Below, piece by piece: positions 1 to 11,589 of a DNA stretch of 64,000 nt. The DNA is from Sipunculus nudus (Eukaryota > Annelida > Sipuncula > Golfingiida > Sipunculidae). Location of the stretch: assembly GCA_026874595.1 (NCBI GenBank), contig CM049311.1:53821676-53885675 (forward strand), written 5' to 3'. Positions within the stretch are counted from its first letter, which is position 1, and each line of letters starts with the position of its first letter. A model generated the notes under the pieces. That model saw only the letters and a program-made list of their open reading frames with translations. It searched no databases and was not told where the DNA came from. Both the position numbers and the translations under genes were made by a program.

Positions 1-705
1 CACTGATGATGATACTGCTGATGGTTCTTTGTTCTCAAGGGTTACCATAATGTGAAACTGATGATGATACTTGTGTTAGCTCATGTGTTCTCAAGGGTTA
101 GCATAATGTGATGCAGATGATGATAATGGTGTTGGCTCTGTGTTCTCAAGGGTTAGCATAATGTGACATTGATGATGATACTGGTGTCTGCTCTGTGTTC
201 TCAAGGGTTACCATAATGTGAAGCTGATGGTGATACTTGTGATGGCTCTATGTTCTCAGGGGTTACCATAATGTGACGCTGATGATGATACTTGTGTTGG
301 CTCTGTGTTCTCAAGGGTTACCATAATGTGAAGCTGATGATGATACTGGTGTTGGCTCTGTGTTCTCAAGGGTTACCATAATGTGACACTGATGATGGCT
401 CTGTGTTCTCAAGAGTTACCATAATGTGACGCTGATGATGATAATTGTGTTAGCTTGTGTTCTCAAAGGTTACCATAATGTGACGCTGATGATGTTACTG
501 GTGTTGGCTCTGTGTTTCAAAGGGTTACCATAATGTGACGCTGATGATGATACTTGAGTTGGCTCTGTGTTCTCAAGGGTTACCATAATGTGACGCTGAT
601 GATGATACTTGTGTTGGCTCTGTGTTCTCAAAGGTTACCATAATGTGACGCTGATGATGACACTTGTGTTGGCTCTGTGTTCTCAAGGGTTAGCAAGTTA
701 AGCTG
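1..705. repeat. ~54-bp minisatellite, left block
   Basis: Tandem repeat of about 54 bp. Each unit contains CTGATGATGATACTTGTG, then GGCTCTGTGTTCTCAAGG, then TTACCATAATGTGA. Units vary by substitutions and small indels; one near 385 lacks about 14 bp. The array starts before the window. It is the same array as 3251-3470, split by a retrotransposon. No reading frame is maintained. Confidence 0.93.
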
Positions 706-710
706 ATGAC

Positions 711-3250
711 AGCTCGGTATAAGATTTCAATAACTCTGTTTATGCAATGGGGCTGGATCAGCATGTAAATTTTAGTACTTGTGTGAATGGGAACTTTTTG
801 GACTTGGTTATGAATGAGGCTGTTCAGGGCGTGGAGGTATTAAGGTGTGAACCTGGACCGTATATTTCGGATCATTGTGTAGTTTAAGTAGTTATTAATG
901 TGAACAAAGAAACCATAGTAAGTAAAACCAAATCCTTCAGAAATTTTAAAGCAATTGATCAAGCCGTATTTGCAAATGATTTGGGAAAGATTTCAATTAA
1001 GTGTGACAATGTGAATGACTTTACCAATATCTTTGAAAATGAAATCAGTAAAGTCCTGGATGATCATGCACCATTGGTAGACAAAACATGTATATGCAGA
1101 ACACCAAAACCATGGTTTAATGAAGACATACTTCACCTCAAGCGCGTTGTCCGCAGGAGGGAGTGTATTTGGAAAAGGTACCAGCAGGACCATCAGTATG
1201 CAGCCTTTAAAGCAGCTCGAAATAAATACATCTATGAAATTAATCGCGAAAAGAGGTCAACTTTAAGTCAAAAGGTAATTAGTGCCAAAGGTAATACTAA
1301 AAAACTTTATCACCTGGTATCAGAATTGTCTGGAACAAAATCTGAAAATCCAATGCCAAATGGTCAAGGGGAAAAAGCCCTAACTGAAAAGTTCGCCGAT
1401 CATTTCATGGACAAAATTAAAACAATATGCGAATCACTCAAGACTTTTCCAAAATATGAACCTTGTATGAAAAACGTTCCATCTTTTGACCGATTTCAAG
1501 AGTTTACCCAAGATGATATTAGATCAGTAATAAGCGAACTTAACACCAAATCATGTGAGATAGACATACTGCCCACAAGTGTTCTTAAAATGTATTTGGA
1601 TCAGCTCTTACCAGCTATTACAAAGTTAGTTAATTTGTCTTTGCAACAAGGGGTGTTCCCTGAAAAATGGAAAGAGGCTATCATACGACCCCTCTTAAAG
1701 AAAACTGGATTAGACTTGGAATGTGTAAACTACAGGCCGGTTAGTAATTTAACATTCTTATCAAAAGTGATTGAAAAAGCTGTTTTATTTAGATTGAATC
1801 AGCATTGTGATAGATACAGTCTACTGCCAAGGAATCAGTCGGCATATAGGCGCTTTCATTCTTGTGAGTCGGCGTTACTGAGGCTGGTGAATGATTTACT
1901 TGATGGAATGGAGCAGCAGCAGGTCACTGCTCTTATTGCAATTGACCTAAGCGCCGCCTTTGATACAGTTGACCACGATATTCTTCTGGATGTGCTTCAT
2001 AGACAGTATGGAGTACAAGGTACAGCACTGAAATGGGTCGACTCGTATCTCAGGCTGCGCCAATGCCGAGTGAATGTACATTCAGCTTACTCCTCATCGC
2101 GTGCTCTTGAATGCTCGGTCCCGCAAGGGAGCTGCTTGGGCCCATGGCTCTACCTGACCTATGCAGGAACATTATTCAATGAGATCCCACCGTCCGTATC
2201 AGTCTACGGGTTCACTGATGATCACATCGCCAACCTACGTTTTAGTCCTGCGTCTTCACTTGAGGAAATTGCAGCTGTTAACAAACTTGAACAATGTGCA
2301 GTAACTATAAATGATTGGATGAACAGTAACAAGCTCAAAATGAATACTAAAAAGACCGAATTTATATTGTTTGGTAGCAAAGCCCAATTGAAAAAATGTA
2401 CAACAAATGAAATTGATATTGCAGGTGACAAAGTTTATTCAGTTAACTGTATTAAATATTTGGGGGCGTATTTAGATTGTGTATTAGACTTTAAAGAACA
2501 TGTTAAAATGAAATGTCGTGTAGCTATGTTGAATTACTTCAGGATTAAGTGCATACGAAAATACCTGACAAAAGAGGCTGCAGAAATACTCTGTTTGTCA
2601 TTGGTTATGTCACATCTAGATTATTGTAATGGAATACTATATGGAATTGCAGAAAGTGATATATATAAGATGCAGCGAATTCAGTCAATGTGTGCCAAGC
2701 TGGTATTAAATCGAAGAAAACGTGAAAGTTCTAAACAAGCACTGTTTGATCTTCACTGGCTTCCTATCAAAGCCAGGATAAATTTCAAAATATTAACATT
2801 TGTGTACAATTGTTCAGTGTACTTGACTGAACTTCTTAAATCATCTGAGGTGAAAAGGCCCGGACTGCGCTCAGAAAATACTTTGAACTCATTGTATGTT
2901 ATTCCTTTTAAAAAGAGAAAGACTTTTAATGATAGAAGCTTTGGAACTATTGGTCCTAAATTGTGGAACGTTCTTCCAGATTATAATAAGCAATCTGCCT
3001 CATGCGACACTTTTAAAAAGAATATTAAAACATTTTATTTTAGTAATTTCTATTCACTCTTTTAACTTTGAATATCTGACAAATCTATTTTAACTTTGTA
3101 TATGTTTGTCAGATATGTATGTAGGTTTTACTGTGGTCTTATTATGCTCTTTAAATGTTCTTTTATATACTGTGCTGTGTACAACGCCACTGAATATATA
3201 TGTATAATAGTAGGCGTTTAATCAAATAAAAAACGTTTCAAGTTTTCAAA
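711..3250 (+). mobile_element. 5'-truncated CR1/L2-like non-LTR retrotransposon
   Basis: The element sits inside the 54-bp minisatellite. ATGAC occurs on both sides (706-710 and 3251-3255) and is the likely target-site duplication. The 5' end falls inside the endonuclease domain: translating about 740-884 gives the end of an APE-type endonuclease, including a GNFLDLVMNEA stretch and the terminal ISDH motif, followed by a TAA at 885-887. The reverse-transcriptase frame follows. The 3' end has AATAAA at 3225-3230 and no long poly(A). ORF1 and most of the endonuclease are absent, so this copy is not autonomous. Confidence 0.85.
900..3065 (+). CDS. Reverse transcriptase of a CR1/L2-like retrotransposon (ORF2 C-terminal part)
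   Basis: An open frame of 721 codons without internal stops. It begins at a GTG codon, so this is the open part of a longer ORF2 and not a true start; the frame continues upstream through a TAA at 885 into endonuclease sequence. Visible reverse-transcriptase motifs are NYRPVSNLTFLSKVIEKAV (about 277-295), IDLSAAFDTVDHDIL with catalytic Asp349 (348-362), SVPQGSCLGPWLY (406-418) and the catalytic box as FTDD (438-441) where most relatives have YADD. The thumb/connection region has NDWMNSNKLKMNTKKTEF (471-488) and LHWLPIKARINFK (618-630). In the family this enzyme copies element RNA at a nicked target. The long intact frame suggests recent insertion, but the truncation and TAA argue against activity. 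Confidence 0.85.
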   Translation: MNKETIVSKTKSFRNFKAIDQAVFANDLGKISIKCDNVNDFTNIFENEISKVLDDHAPLVDKTCICRTPKPWFNEDILHLKRVVRRRECIWKRYQQDHQYAAFKAARNKYIYEINREKRSTLSQKVISAKGNTKKLYHLVSELSGTKSENPMPNGQGEKALTEKFADHFMDKIKTICESLKTFPKYEPCMKNVPSFDRFQEFTQDDIRSVISELNTKSCEIDILPTSVLKMYLDQLLPAITKLVNLSLQQGVFPEKWKEAIIRPLLKKTGLDLECVNYRPVSNLTFLSKVIEKAVLFRLNQHCDRYSLLPRNQSAYRRFHSCESALLRLVNDLLDGMEQQQVTALIAIDLSAAFDTVDHDILLDVLHRQYGVQGTALKWVDSYLRLRQCRVNVHSAYSSSRALECSVPQGSCLGPWLYLTYAGTLFNEIPPSVSVYGFTDDHIANLRFSPASSLEEIAAVNKLEQCAVTINDWMNSNKLKMNTKKTEFILFGSKAQLKKCTTNEIDIAGDKVYSVNCIKYLGAYLDCVLDFKEHVKMKCRVAMLNYFRIKCIRKYLTKEAAEILCLSLVMSHLDYCNGILYGIAESDIYKMQRIQSMCAKLVLNRRKRESSKQALFDLHWLPIKARINFKILTFVYNCSVYLTELLKSSEVKRPGLRSENTLNSLYVIPFKKRKTFNDRSFGTIGPKLWNVLPDYNKQSASCDTFKKNIKTFYFSNFYSLF

Positions 3251-3470
3251 ATGACACTTGTGTTAGCTCTTGTGTTCTCAAGGGTTACCATAATGTGAAG
3301 CTGATGGTTATACTTGTGTTGGCTCTGTGTTCTCAAGGGTTAGCATAATGTGATGCTGATGATGATACTGGTGTTGGCTCTGTGTAATCAAGGGTTAGCA
3401 TAATGTGACACTGATGATGATACTGATGTTGGCTCTGTGTTCTCGAGTCAAGGGTTACAATGTGACACTG
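3251..3470. repeat. ~54-bp minisatellite, right block
   Basis: Same unit as 1-705, resuming right after the retrotransposon. About four units, the last degraded with a duplicated CTCGAGTCAAGGG stretch, then an abrupt change to a second retrotransposon fragment at about 3470. Confidence 0.9.
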
Positions 3471-3958
3471 CCATTCACGAAAGACAAATCATCATAAAAA
3501 TCAAACCTTCAAACAGCTCCATTGGCTTCCCGTCAAGTACTGCATACAATACAAAAATTGCTGGGTTTTTTTACCACCATTTTGATGGCTCACCTCAATC
3601 ATATTTGTCTGAAAATAAATAACCTATAATGCTGCGCTCGGCTGGCAGAAATCTTCTTAAAGTACTAAAGTGTAATATGAAAGTCGGTGAATGTTCCATC
3701 TGTTTCATAGCCCCGAAAGTCAGGAATTCTCTTCAGAAATTCCTTTTACAATCAGAAAATCCCTGACTCTTGTATCATTAATCTAAAATTAATTTTATCA
3801 TGTATCTCTTTCTGCAAGCTTTTGGTAATTATTATGCATTATTTTTTTTCTTGGGTCAGGCACAGGGAGTTGATTTCAATGAAATTGTTATGGGTATGTG
3901 TGTGTGAATTGCACTGTGAGTCAGACCATCAGAGAATTGGCGCTAAATAAATACTATA

Positions 3959-3991
<33 letters not shown>
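3470..3991 (+). pseudogene. 3' relic of a second L2/CR1-like retrotransposon with (ATT)n tail
   Basis: The + strand near 3512-3550 encodes QLHWLPVKYCIQYK, a stretch characteristic of the C-terminal part of L2/CR1-like ORF2. A frameshift then moves the frame to IAGFFYHHFDGSPQSYLSE (to about 3619). Further downstream, decayed matches to the LRSAGRNLL and APKVRNSLQ type C-terminal blocks are visible. The 3' end reads TTGGCGCTAAATAAATAC followed by an (ATT)n tract at about 3958-3991, as in this class of element. Several frame breaks mean it is a dead fragment. It abuts the minisatellite at its 5' side. Confidence 0.75.
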
Positions 3992-6180
3992 GATGCCCAT
4001 TCTGCAAAGGTGGACACTGGTACCATATAGCCTCATAAATTAATGTCTCATGTGCAGTATATTGTGGATCATTAATGTTTATGATAATCAAAAGTCTGAA
4101 GATTAATAATATAATTATAAATAAAAACAAATCTTTTATGTACTAATAATGAACAGGAATTTCCACTTGTTCAATGTTCCCTTGGACCCTCATCTAACTG
4201 TTAAGATTTTGTACACATAATAAATAATTATACAGAAGTATGAATATACTGTGTGCTGTAACACATGTGAATCACTGAAAGTCATGATCTAATAGATTAA
4301 TCCATGTGAATATGAAGCAAACTACAGGTGAAAAATGATTTATTTTTATCTGAAACTAGATGTGGTCAGACAATGGTCCTAAGAGGGCCTCATATTTGCT
4401 GGACTAGTTTACATGTGGGTAAAAAGTTAGTTTAGAGTTTAAAAGTATGACACACAAAAACAGGGTTTATCAATGTGCAAGAGGGAACAAAAATCCTACT
4501 GGTTCAAATCATGTTAAAGAACATATGTTAAAAATAATGTGTGCAATACAAAATCACCTATTGTACTCTGGTGGCCAAATTTGATTTTGGGCAAGTCTGT
4601 AATTCAATAGGGATGGAGTCCTCACGCACATCAATCATCCCTGTGAATTTGACAAAGATATCCCGTATGAAAGAAAGAGCCACTGACAGACGGACAGAAG
4701 GAAGGACAGACTAACACGGTGATCACTATAGGGCACCGCTTTTCAAGCAGGGGGCACTAATAACCATCTTAACCTTACAGAATGCATTTATGAGATAAAT
4801 AAATGTTCACCTGTGTCTATGGGGTATCTTATTCATCAAGTTTTTATTAACTTGATAATTTTCCTTTGTGAATTTTATGATTGGCAAACACAGTGTTTGT
4901 CTAAGGATCAATATATCTGCAACAAGAATCTGAAAATTAGGCCATGATCTTTAAAGGTAGGCATTGGTTTAAAAACTTGTTTGATGCATAAAAGAAAAGA
5001 GATATTGATGATCAATTATAAATTAATTATTTCAAGAACCTTCTATATAAAGTTTAAAAATCATTTACATTTGCACCAAGTAAAACAAAACAGAATTGAA
5101 TGGCAGTTTTTAAATGAACACAAAAAGCAAAACATATTTGCCATCAGTATGAAAGTGCAAGGCTATATGGTTGGGCTGTTGACACTTTCTGGTCTGCTGC
5201 ACAAGGCGAAGTTTTACCACTGTTTGCTGCTGTGTCCCTGGACTTCCCGATGTTTTAACAATTAAAAGACCAATCATTGATAAAACCAAGTAATCACCAA
5301 AACACAAATATTTTAATAAATAAGATTTTGTAACATGACTCAAATCTGATCTCAATTGTTTTGTGAACTTAGCCGTTCTCCAAATATGTAAAAGTACTAA
5401 AACCATAGTCATGAGCCTCTAATACAGGCAGACACCGGGTGATAGCTACAGCTCATTGACATCATGTCAGCTGAGCTGTAACAGTGTAGAGCTCCATTAT
5501 GTGCACAAGGTCTTGTGGCTGTGTACCTGATCAAGTGGTGTCTGTGTATTGATCTGCTGATTAAGGCTGTGTCTGTGTCCCAGATTCAAGATATTGACTG
5601 CAGTCTGCATCCACTGGCAAATTCAAGGGTAGCACCCCACTACAAGCAGATAACAGCCAGCCTCTCCACTTCCCTGCTCCTAAAACTGGTTATTTATTCC
5701 AGCACTTCAAGGTTCCCAGCATATTATTACGACGCATTCCCCCAGATCTCCCTGAGAGATTTCTAAAACTCCATTGTAAATATCTCAGCCTGGTCAAGGA
5801 GGCATGGTTATGTATGAAGAAACACCCAGGCCTTGTCCAAATGTAGTTATTGTAAAACAAGATGCTGAAAATATACAGGACACTCTTATGATAAGTGGCC
5901 TCGGTGCGCCCTTAATAACCATCAATTCCTCACCATTAGTCAAAGTCAGCTAGTGTTAGCCATTGTGGGCACACAATAGATTTACAACAGAAGGAAAATG
6001 AAGCTGTGAATGTGTTAGATTCTGTGTAACAAACCAGATCAAACTGTTTCATGGTGTTTATTATTTCTTTTCTGTAAAGGCAAACATTCTTTGAAATAAA
6101 ATTTGACATTTAACTGCCAAAGTCATAGATAACCTCACATGACATGAAAGCTTTCATAATAAATGTATATGGAATTGCTC
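3992..6180. other. AT-rich non-coding DNA
   Basis: No supportable gene. At about 4685-4765 there is a decayed repeat end: a GACGGACAGAAGG tract followed by GATCACTATAGGGCACC and a GC-rich stretch, the usual look of 3' ends of hairpin-ended repeats in this window. At 5447-5482 the arms TACAGCTCA and TGAGCTGTA form an inverted pair; significance unknown. Confidence 0.5.
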
Positions 6181-6182
6181 CT

Positions 6183-6610
6183 CCTAGACACCTCTTAATT
6201 ATAAACACCTATCTATTATAAACACTTCTCTATTATACATACACCATAAAAGACATCTCTCTATTATAGACACCTCTCAGGTATAGACACCTCTCTATTA
6301 TAAACACCTCTATTATTTACACCTCACTGTATAGACAGTATTAGACACCTCTATATTATTGATACCTCATTGTTATAGACACCTCTATTATAGACAAATG
6401 TCTGTTACATAAACCTCTCTATTATTTACATCTCTCTGTTATGGATGCCTCTCTATTCTAGACACCTCTGTTACAGACACATATGTTACAGACACCTCTC
6501 TATTATAGACACATCACTTTTATATACACACCTCTCTATTACAGATACCTTTATTATAGACACCTCTATTACTGACACATACCTCTCTATTATAGACACC
6601 ATATGTATTG
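6183..6610. repeat. Degenerate ~17-bp minisatellite (CTCTATTATAGACACCT)
   Basis: Irregular tandem copies of CTCTATTATAGACACCT with many substitutions and length changes, over about 430 bp. Diverged enough to be old. No coding meaning. Confidence 0.8.
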
Positions 6611-7546
6611 GTTTTATGTGACCGAAGGCATTGACTGTTGTCAATGGGAATAACAGCTTGTATTAATGTCTTTTTCTCATATTTTGAATAAATAAAAAGC
6701 TCACTACTTAAGGAAAATGTGTTTTGCTTCCTTATCATCAATTAAGTTTATGTCTATGCCTCCCTAGGTGCAAATTACCTTTTATAGTGAGTTTTACAGT
6801 AGAATAAAAATATTTTACAAAAAGTCACCCAAAGGTCATGGTACTCAGCCAATGAGCATGACCGTGGCCTAAGATTACATAAAAATGTTAAATCTGAAAC
6901 CAAACAAAAGGACAGTCTTTAGCTGCACAGACTGTTAAACAAGACCCATCCTCATTGCTGCCACTGATTTAACTGGGAGAAATTTATATATATATGAACA
7001 AATAATTTTTTTAAATATTTATGTACATGAGTTAAAGATTTATAAAGTTGATTTTATTTGAAATGTTTACAGTTTTTGCATAATTTAATAGTTTTGGCAC
7101 AAACTGTGATTGGACTGCGAGTATTTATAGAAAATGTGTGAAAAATTTAATAAAGATTGCAGGTTTCATGTTTTGTTCAGGTGTTGATAATGTTCAATCA
7201 ATACGGCACACCAAATGGCAAGAAAATCCACACATATATGAAAACTGGATGTTGTGTGAAGAAGGAGAAATCCTGGTGAAAAATGTCCTGGTAGCTAAGA
7301 AGATATGACTGGCCTTACTTTCTCTACAAATTTCCATTACAACAAGAATGTCTCCATTTTCAGTCTTTCTTGCATAATACAAATGATTCATATTTTAATC
7401 CTGAACCTTTATTTAAAATCATGTTAAATGCAAATTAGTTCTTTACACACACAACAGTGACAGATGGTGAGACCACCTGATGGAACAAAGGACTAAGGGA
7501 CAGACATAAATCCTGATAACTGAAGGTTACTAATATAGGTAGAGCC
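6611..7546. other. Non-coding stretch
   Basis: AT-rich sequence with only short random frames. No repeat ends, splice-bounded frames or RNA genes recognised. Confidence 0.5.
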
Positions 7547-7819
7547 TTAACCCTTTACCGTTTACATTTATTTTAGATTTCCAACAAATTCTGACACTAT
7601 TTATACTTACACTAACAGCCATATCTTTTCAAGCTTTTCTGTATCTTTATAAAATTTTCAACAGTTCCCACTAAGAGGGTTTGCTGAAGATTATTGAAAA
7701 TCATTGAAACTTAGAAATAATATGCAATATTTTTATCCTGAAAGAATCTGTACATATCATGGCATTCTAGTTGCCCATTTAGAGTGCTCTTTAGTGGCTT
7801 GTAAACAGTAAAGGGTTAA
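7547..7819. mobile_element. piggyBac-like MITE with TTAA target sites
   Basis: A 265-bp element (7551-7815) bounded on both sides by TTAA (7547-7550 and 7816-7819). The ends are inverted repeats, CCCTTTACCGTTTAC on the left and its complement on the right with one mismatch. TTAA duplication plus CCC-starting ends is the hallmark of piggyBac-type transposons. No coding capacity, so it would depend on a transposase elsewhere. Confidence 0.8.
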
Positions 7820-8119
7820 TTATCATTACACGGTATTAATAACAACACTAACTAAAGTGTAAATAATACTGGTCAAATGATTCATGTAAGCAAATATGTA
7901 ATGATAGCTAAGGCTGTTTTTGAGAAATCTGAATATTTTTTCCTAAGTGCTCAAACATGTCTTTTTTTTTTGCCCCAGATTCAGAAGATACCCGTAAAGC
8001 TCTGTTCAATCTTTAAATGAATATAGCACTAAATGTGTAAAGGAGGTACACTGTTCAATTATATAAACCAACCCAAAATATTTGTTCTGCATGCTTGGAC
8101 ACATGCACTCAAGTGTCTG

Positions 8120-8335
8120 AATAACTGGGGGCTCATAACCATGTTTTTGCCATGCAAATATGGATCACCATGACCTAATTTTGAGGTTTCCAAGGAGATA
8201 CACCCAGGACCCCCATTGTTTAACTGTAACAATTTGTGCCCTGTTAATGTACAGCAGGACCATTAACTAGACACCCATGTGGACAGACAGAGGCCCATAT
8301 CTATAGCTCAGTTGACCTTCAGTCACCTAAAAATT
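8120..8335 (+). mobile_element. Decayed 3' end of a GCTCAG-type hairpin-ended element
   Basis: The body resembles 26240-27120 (CTAATTTTGAGGTTTCCAAGG, then GTGCCCTGTTAA, then a GGACAGACAGAGG tract). It ends in a degraded hairpin, TAGCTCAGTTGAC then a loop then GTCACCT, followed by AAAAA, matching the 3' ends at 18522, 27147 and 52756. Confidence 0.6.
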
Positions 8336-9224
8336 TCAATTGGGAATCATCATTACTACATGGGTTATTCAACACATTAAGTTAAGACGTCTCTTCATTA
8401 AATAGTATCACATAAAATCATTCCGTCTGATTAACAGTGGAAGGATAACAGCACAAACAACTTTGTCTCTACTTCATTCTTGAATTTTGATTTAGTATCC
8501 TGAATCTGAACTTGTCTTAAACAGTGCTGCTTGTATTTAACTACAATATACCTGACGCACAGTACTTGTGTTAACTAAACCTTGTACATATTTTTTTATC
8601 CAAACACATACAAAGACATTTCCTGAATGTTTAATTTGCCTGCATGGTGTCAAGCTTATAAATATATAATGCTTACCTGACTTGAACAAATTTATTTTTA
8701 GACTCTTCATCATATGGATGTGTTATTCATAGTTATTCAGTCTGGGCCTGTATTCACCAACATGCAGTGAAACATTAATACTGACCAACAAAGGTAGATA
8801 GAGGGTCAAGTGCATTTGAAGTTTGCTGTACAAATTAGGATTGACTGGTGAGTGGGGGAGGATGTCTATTTTAGTTCTCTCATGAAATCTTTATGACCTT
8901 AGGAGAGTGAAGCTGACATTTGGCATTTAGGCTTAATCTTGGGTAACAAAATAACATGACTCTCTAACTGGCAGATAAGAAGGGCTCTTAATATTACTTA
9001 TAGTAGTGAAAATATAGTTTATTGCTTATCGTTCACAGGTATTTTGTTAACAGTGGATGTGACTTTGCTGAGGGAATGTCTTAATAAAAAGACATTTTTG
9101 GTTTTAAATCCTTATATCAAACGCTTGTATCAATAACCACTACATATGAATTATGTAAAATTTCATTTGTAAAATTTTTATTTGTTTTAAGCATCCAGAC
9201 CTTGAGATTTCATTCTGTGATAAA
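8336..9224. other. Non-coding stretch
   Basis: AT-rich sequence without supportable genes or clear repeat borders. Confidence 0.5.
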
Positions 9225-9406
9225 ATGGCTTACAATAATCAAGGTATTGTCCTATTGCTGATACTCTACTTGCAGATTGAAAACAAACATAGTAAAATAT
9301 GGTTTATATGGATATAGACCAATACGCGTTGTTACGCAAATAGACATGTAAGCGATTATGTCCTGTTGCTGATACTCTACTTGCAGAGTGAAAACAAACA
9401 TAGTAA
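9225..9406. repeat. ~130-bp tandem unit, left block
   Basis: Contains ATTGCTGATACTCTACTTGC, GAAAACAAACATAGTAAA and ACGCGTTGTTACGCAAATAG, repeated about 1.5 times. The same unit resumes at about 11295-11455, so a ~1.9-kb element inserted in the middle of a short tandem array. Confidence 0.7.
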
Positions 9407-11294
9407 ACTAGAATATCAGCAGAAGCTGACAAAAGCCCTCAACCAAAAGAACAGTGTTAATAGGTGGTAACAGTAACAAGTACAAAATATTTGTTCTCTC
9501 ATGGATGTATACTGTAGATTCAGAAATATTAGTTGGGATTTTATTTTCGTGGTTTTCGTGGATCAAGATAATCCACGAATTCATGATTACAACGATCAAA
9601 AAATCACACGATAAGAAGATATACGATATCTCAACGGCAGCTGGTGGTCGACTTTATATTTATAATTGTTACCGCTGGCTGAATTTCCAATAAAGATACA
9701 AAAATTGTTTATTACTTTTTTATGATTGTTTTTGATACAATCATTAAATGCACTGAATTGCTTTTTGTAAATTACTATAAAAATACGGGATTTATAAATA
9801 TTCTTTTGTCAATTAAATTATTTTCCCTAATATCGTACGAACACGGCCCCCTGATATCTTTACAATAAAACAATATCAAAGTATAATTTAAACTGAAAAC
9901 GTATTTTCCTCTTATCAGCATTTCGGATGAAAAATTCAGGAACAATACCACATTTCTGTCGAGCAAAGCGTTAGTTCTGACACGCCAAGAACGGTACACA
10001 AGTTCCAATGTTCGTAACCAAAGCTACCGAGGCACAGCTTTTTCGGAACCGGACTTTTCAACCTTCTTTCAATAGATATTAAACGAGACTTACGCTACCT
10101 ATTGGTCTAAAAGACAAGGGCCGTGTAAACTCATTTGCATTACCGCGGGACGCGAAAGAGCACTTATTCCGAATAAGGCGGGACTTTTTCCGAATATTGC
10201 CGATAGTGGTACATTTATATGTTAGCGTAAGTCAGCGCCACCGAATACTATTAGGCAAATTATTTCTTTATAATCTCCAAATATAGCTGACATGATGAAT
10301 GACGAACGAACCGTGTGTCGTCTCACCGCCCCGTCAGGGATTTACAGGCGCCACATGTGACTACCGCCTAGATAAAAAAAAGTTAAAAACCTTCATGTGG
10401 ATGGTCCCGTTTATTTTTTTCCTCCGGTCAAGTGATGATTTACGTTTTCTGTTAACGTGGTGTGATCGGGTGTTATAACTGATAGCTGATGTATCGGGTG
10501 TTTCAACTAATAGCCGATGTATTGCCCGGCACGTGTCGGTCACGGCTGATTAATTCTTTGTTAGGCTCGGGTCGGGCAGAGCATGTTTATTCAACACTGA
10601 CCTGATTGACCGCGGTACAAGCGCACCGTGCGATAAGCATCTGAGCCAAACCACCTGTGTACAGCGGGCTCGTCTTCCTTTCGCATATGGAGGTATTAAT
10701 AACCATAATTTTCTAAAGTTTTCTTTGTCTTTCCACGAATTCAAATACCCCACGATATGCGTTTTGTACAAAAACCACGAAATTTTAAGCCCACGATATT
10801 ATCTGAATCTACAGTATGTCTCAGTTATAAATTTAAACTGGAGAGGTATGTAACATGTTTCATAACAATCCACCATATGCTTTAAGAAGATATTCTGCTC
10901 ACAAGGCCAAAGTTGAAATATCCGATAAAAATTCATTAAAATCAGAAATTGTAGGTAGTGCCCTCAAACTTGTGCAGCAGGTACAGACCATCAGTCCCAA
11001 TTATCATAGTAAGTTTTGTGAAAATCCACTGAATGGTCTCTGAGAATTAAGCTTCTAAGTGTTTTTCTATAATGAGCTCTAAAACGTAGAGAAATAGGTC
11101 AAGGTCACCCATTTTTTTAACTTGACCGAGATTTTGTCGATATACATCTTCAGCGAAGAAATAAAATTCCTATGGTGAATCCTTTTAGAGATATCCCGCT
11201 CACAAGGTAAAAGTTAACGGACGCCAGTCGGACGGACGGATGGACAGCTTGGGTGACGACAATAGCCCATTAGCCTAAGGGCTGAGGGCTAAAA
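9407..11294 (+). mobile_element. Hairpin-ended element, family E copy 1
   Basis: 5' end ACTAGA (9407-9412), hairpin TCAGC-AGAA-GCTGA (9416-9429), then AGCCCTCA (9434-9441). 3' end: a GACGGACGGATGGACAG tract, then a hairpin from AATAGCCC to GGGCTGAGGGCT (about 11261-11290) and AAAAA. The 3' TGAGGGCT is the complement of the 5' AGCCCTCA. Split by a nested TA-flanked element at 9512-10814. The inner part (10820-11220) contains CTCACAAGGTAAAAGTTAACGG-type and AGGTCAAGGTCACCCAT-type sequence shared with the shorter copy at 30196-30877. No coding capacity seen. Confidence 0.72.
9512..10814. mobile_element. TA-flanked DNA transposon, non-autonomous, CpG-rich interior
   Basis: The ends are inverted repeats starting CTGTAGATTCAG (9512-9523, complement at 10803-10814); imperfect similarity extends about 45 bp inward, including TTCGTGG-rich sequence. 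Both ends are flanked by TA, compatible with a Tc1/mariner-like target duplication. No transposase frame is visible; the longest frames are 60-80 codons with no recognisable motifs. The interior about 9980-10720 is clearly richer in CG dinucleotides than the surrounding DNA (for example ACCGCGGGACGCGAAAG), which is unexplained. Confidence 0.7.
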
Positions 11295-11455
11295 ACCATA
11301 TGGATACAGAACCAATATGCGTTGTTACACAAATAGACATGTAAGCGATTATGTCCTGTTGCTGATACTCTACTTTCAGAGTGAAAACAAATATAGTAAA
11401 ATATGGTTTATATGGATATAGAACCAATATGCGTTGTTACAAAAATAGATGTAAG
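11295..11455. repeat. ~130-bp tandem unit, right block
   Basis: Continuation of the array at 9225-9406 with the same TATGGATATAGAACCAATATG and GTTGCTGATACTCTAC blocks, now on the far side of the inserted family-E element. Confidence 0.7.
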
Positions 11456-11589
11456 CTATCTCCACTTTCAAATACTAATAACAAGTGACTCAGGGGTCAA
11501 GACGCTAAGCTGACTAAGAAAACATTCACAAAAGAAATTTTATCACAAAAGAAATTTTATCAATGCCAAATTTTACAGGTTGTATACCC

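Noticed and set aside
5447-5482. TACAGCTCA/TGAGCTGTA inverted pair
   Set aside because: A short stem with no flanking structure, only loosely like the GCTCAG-type ends; could be chance.
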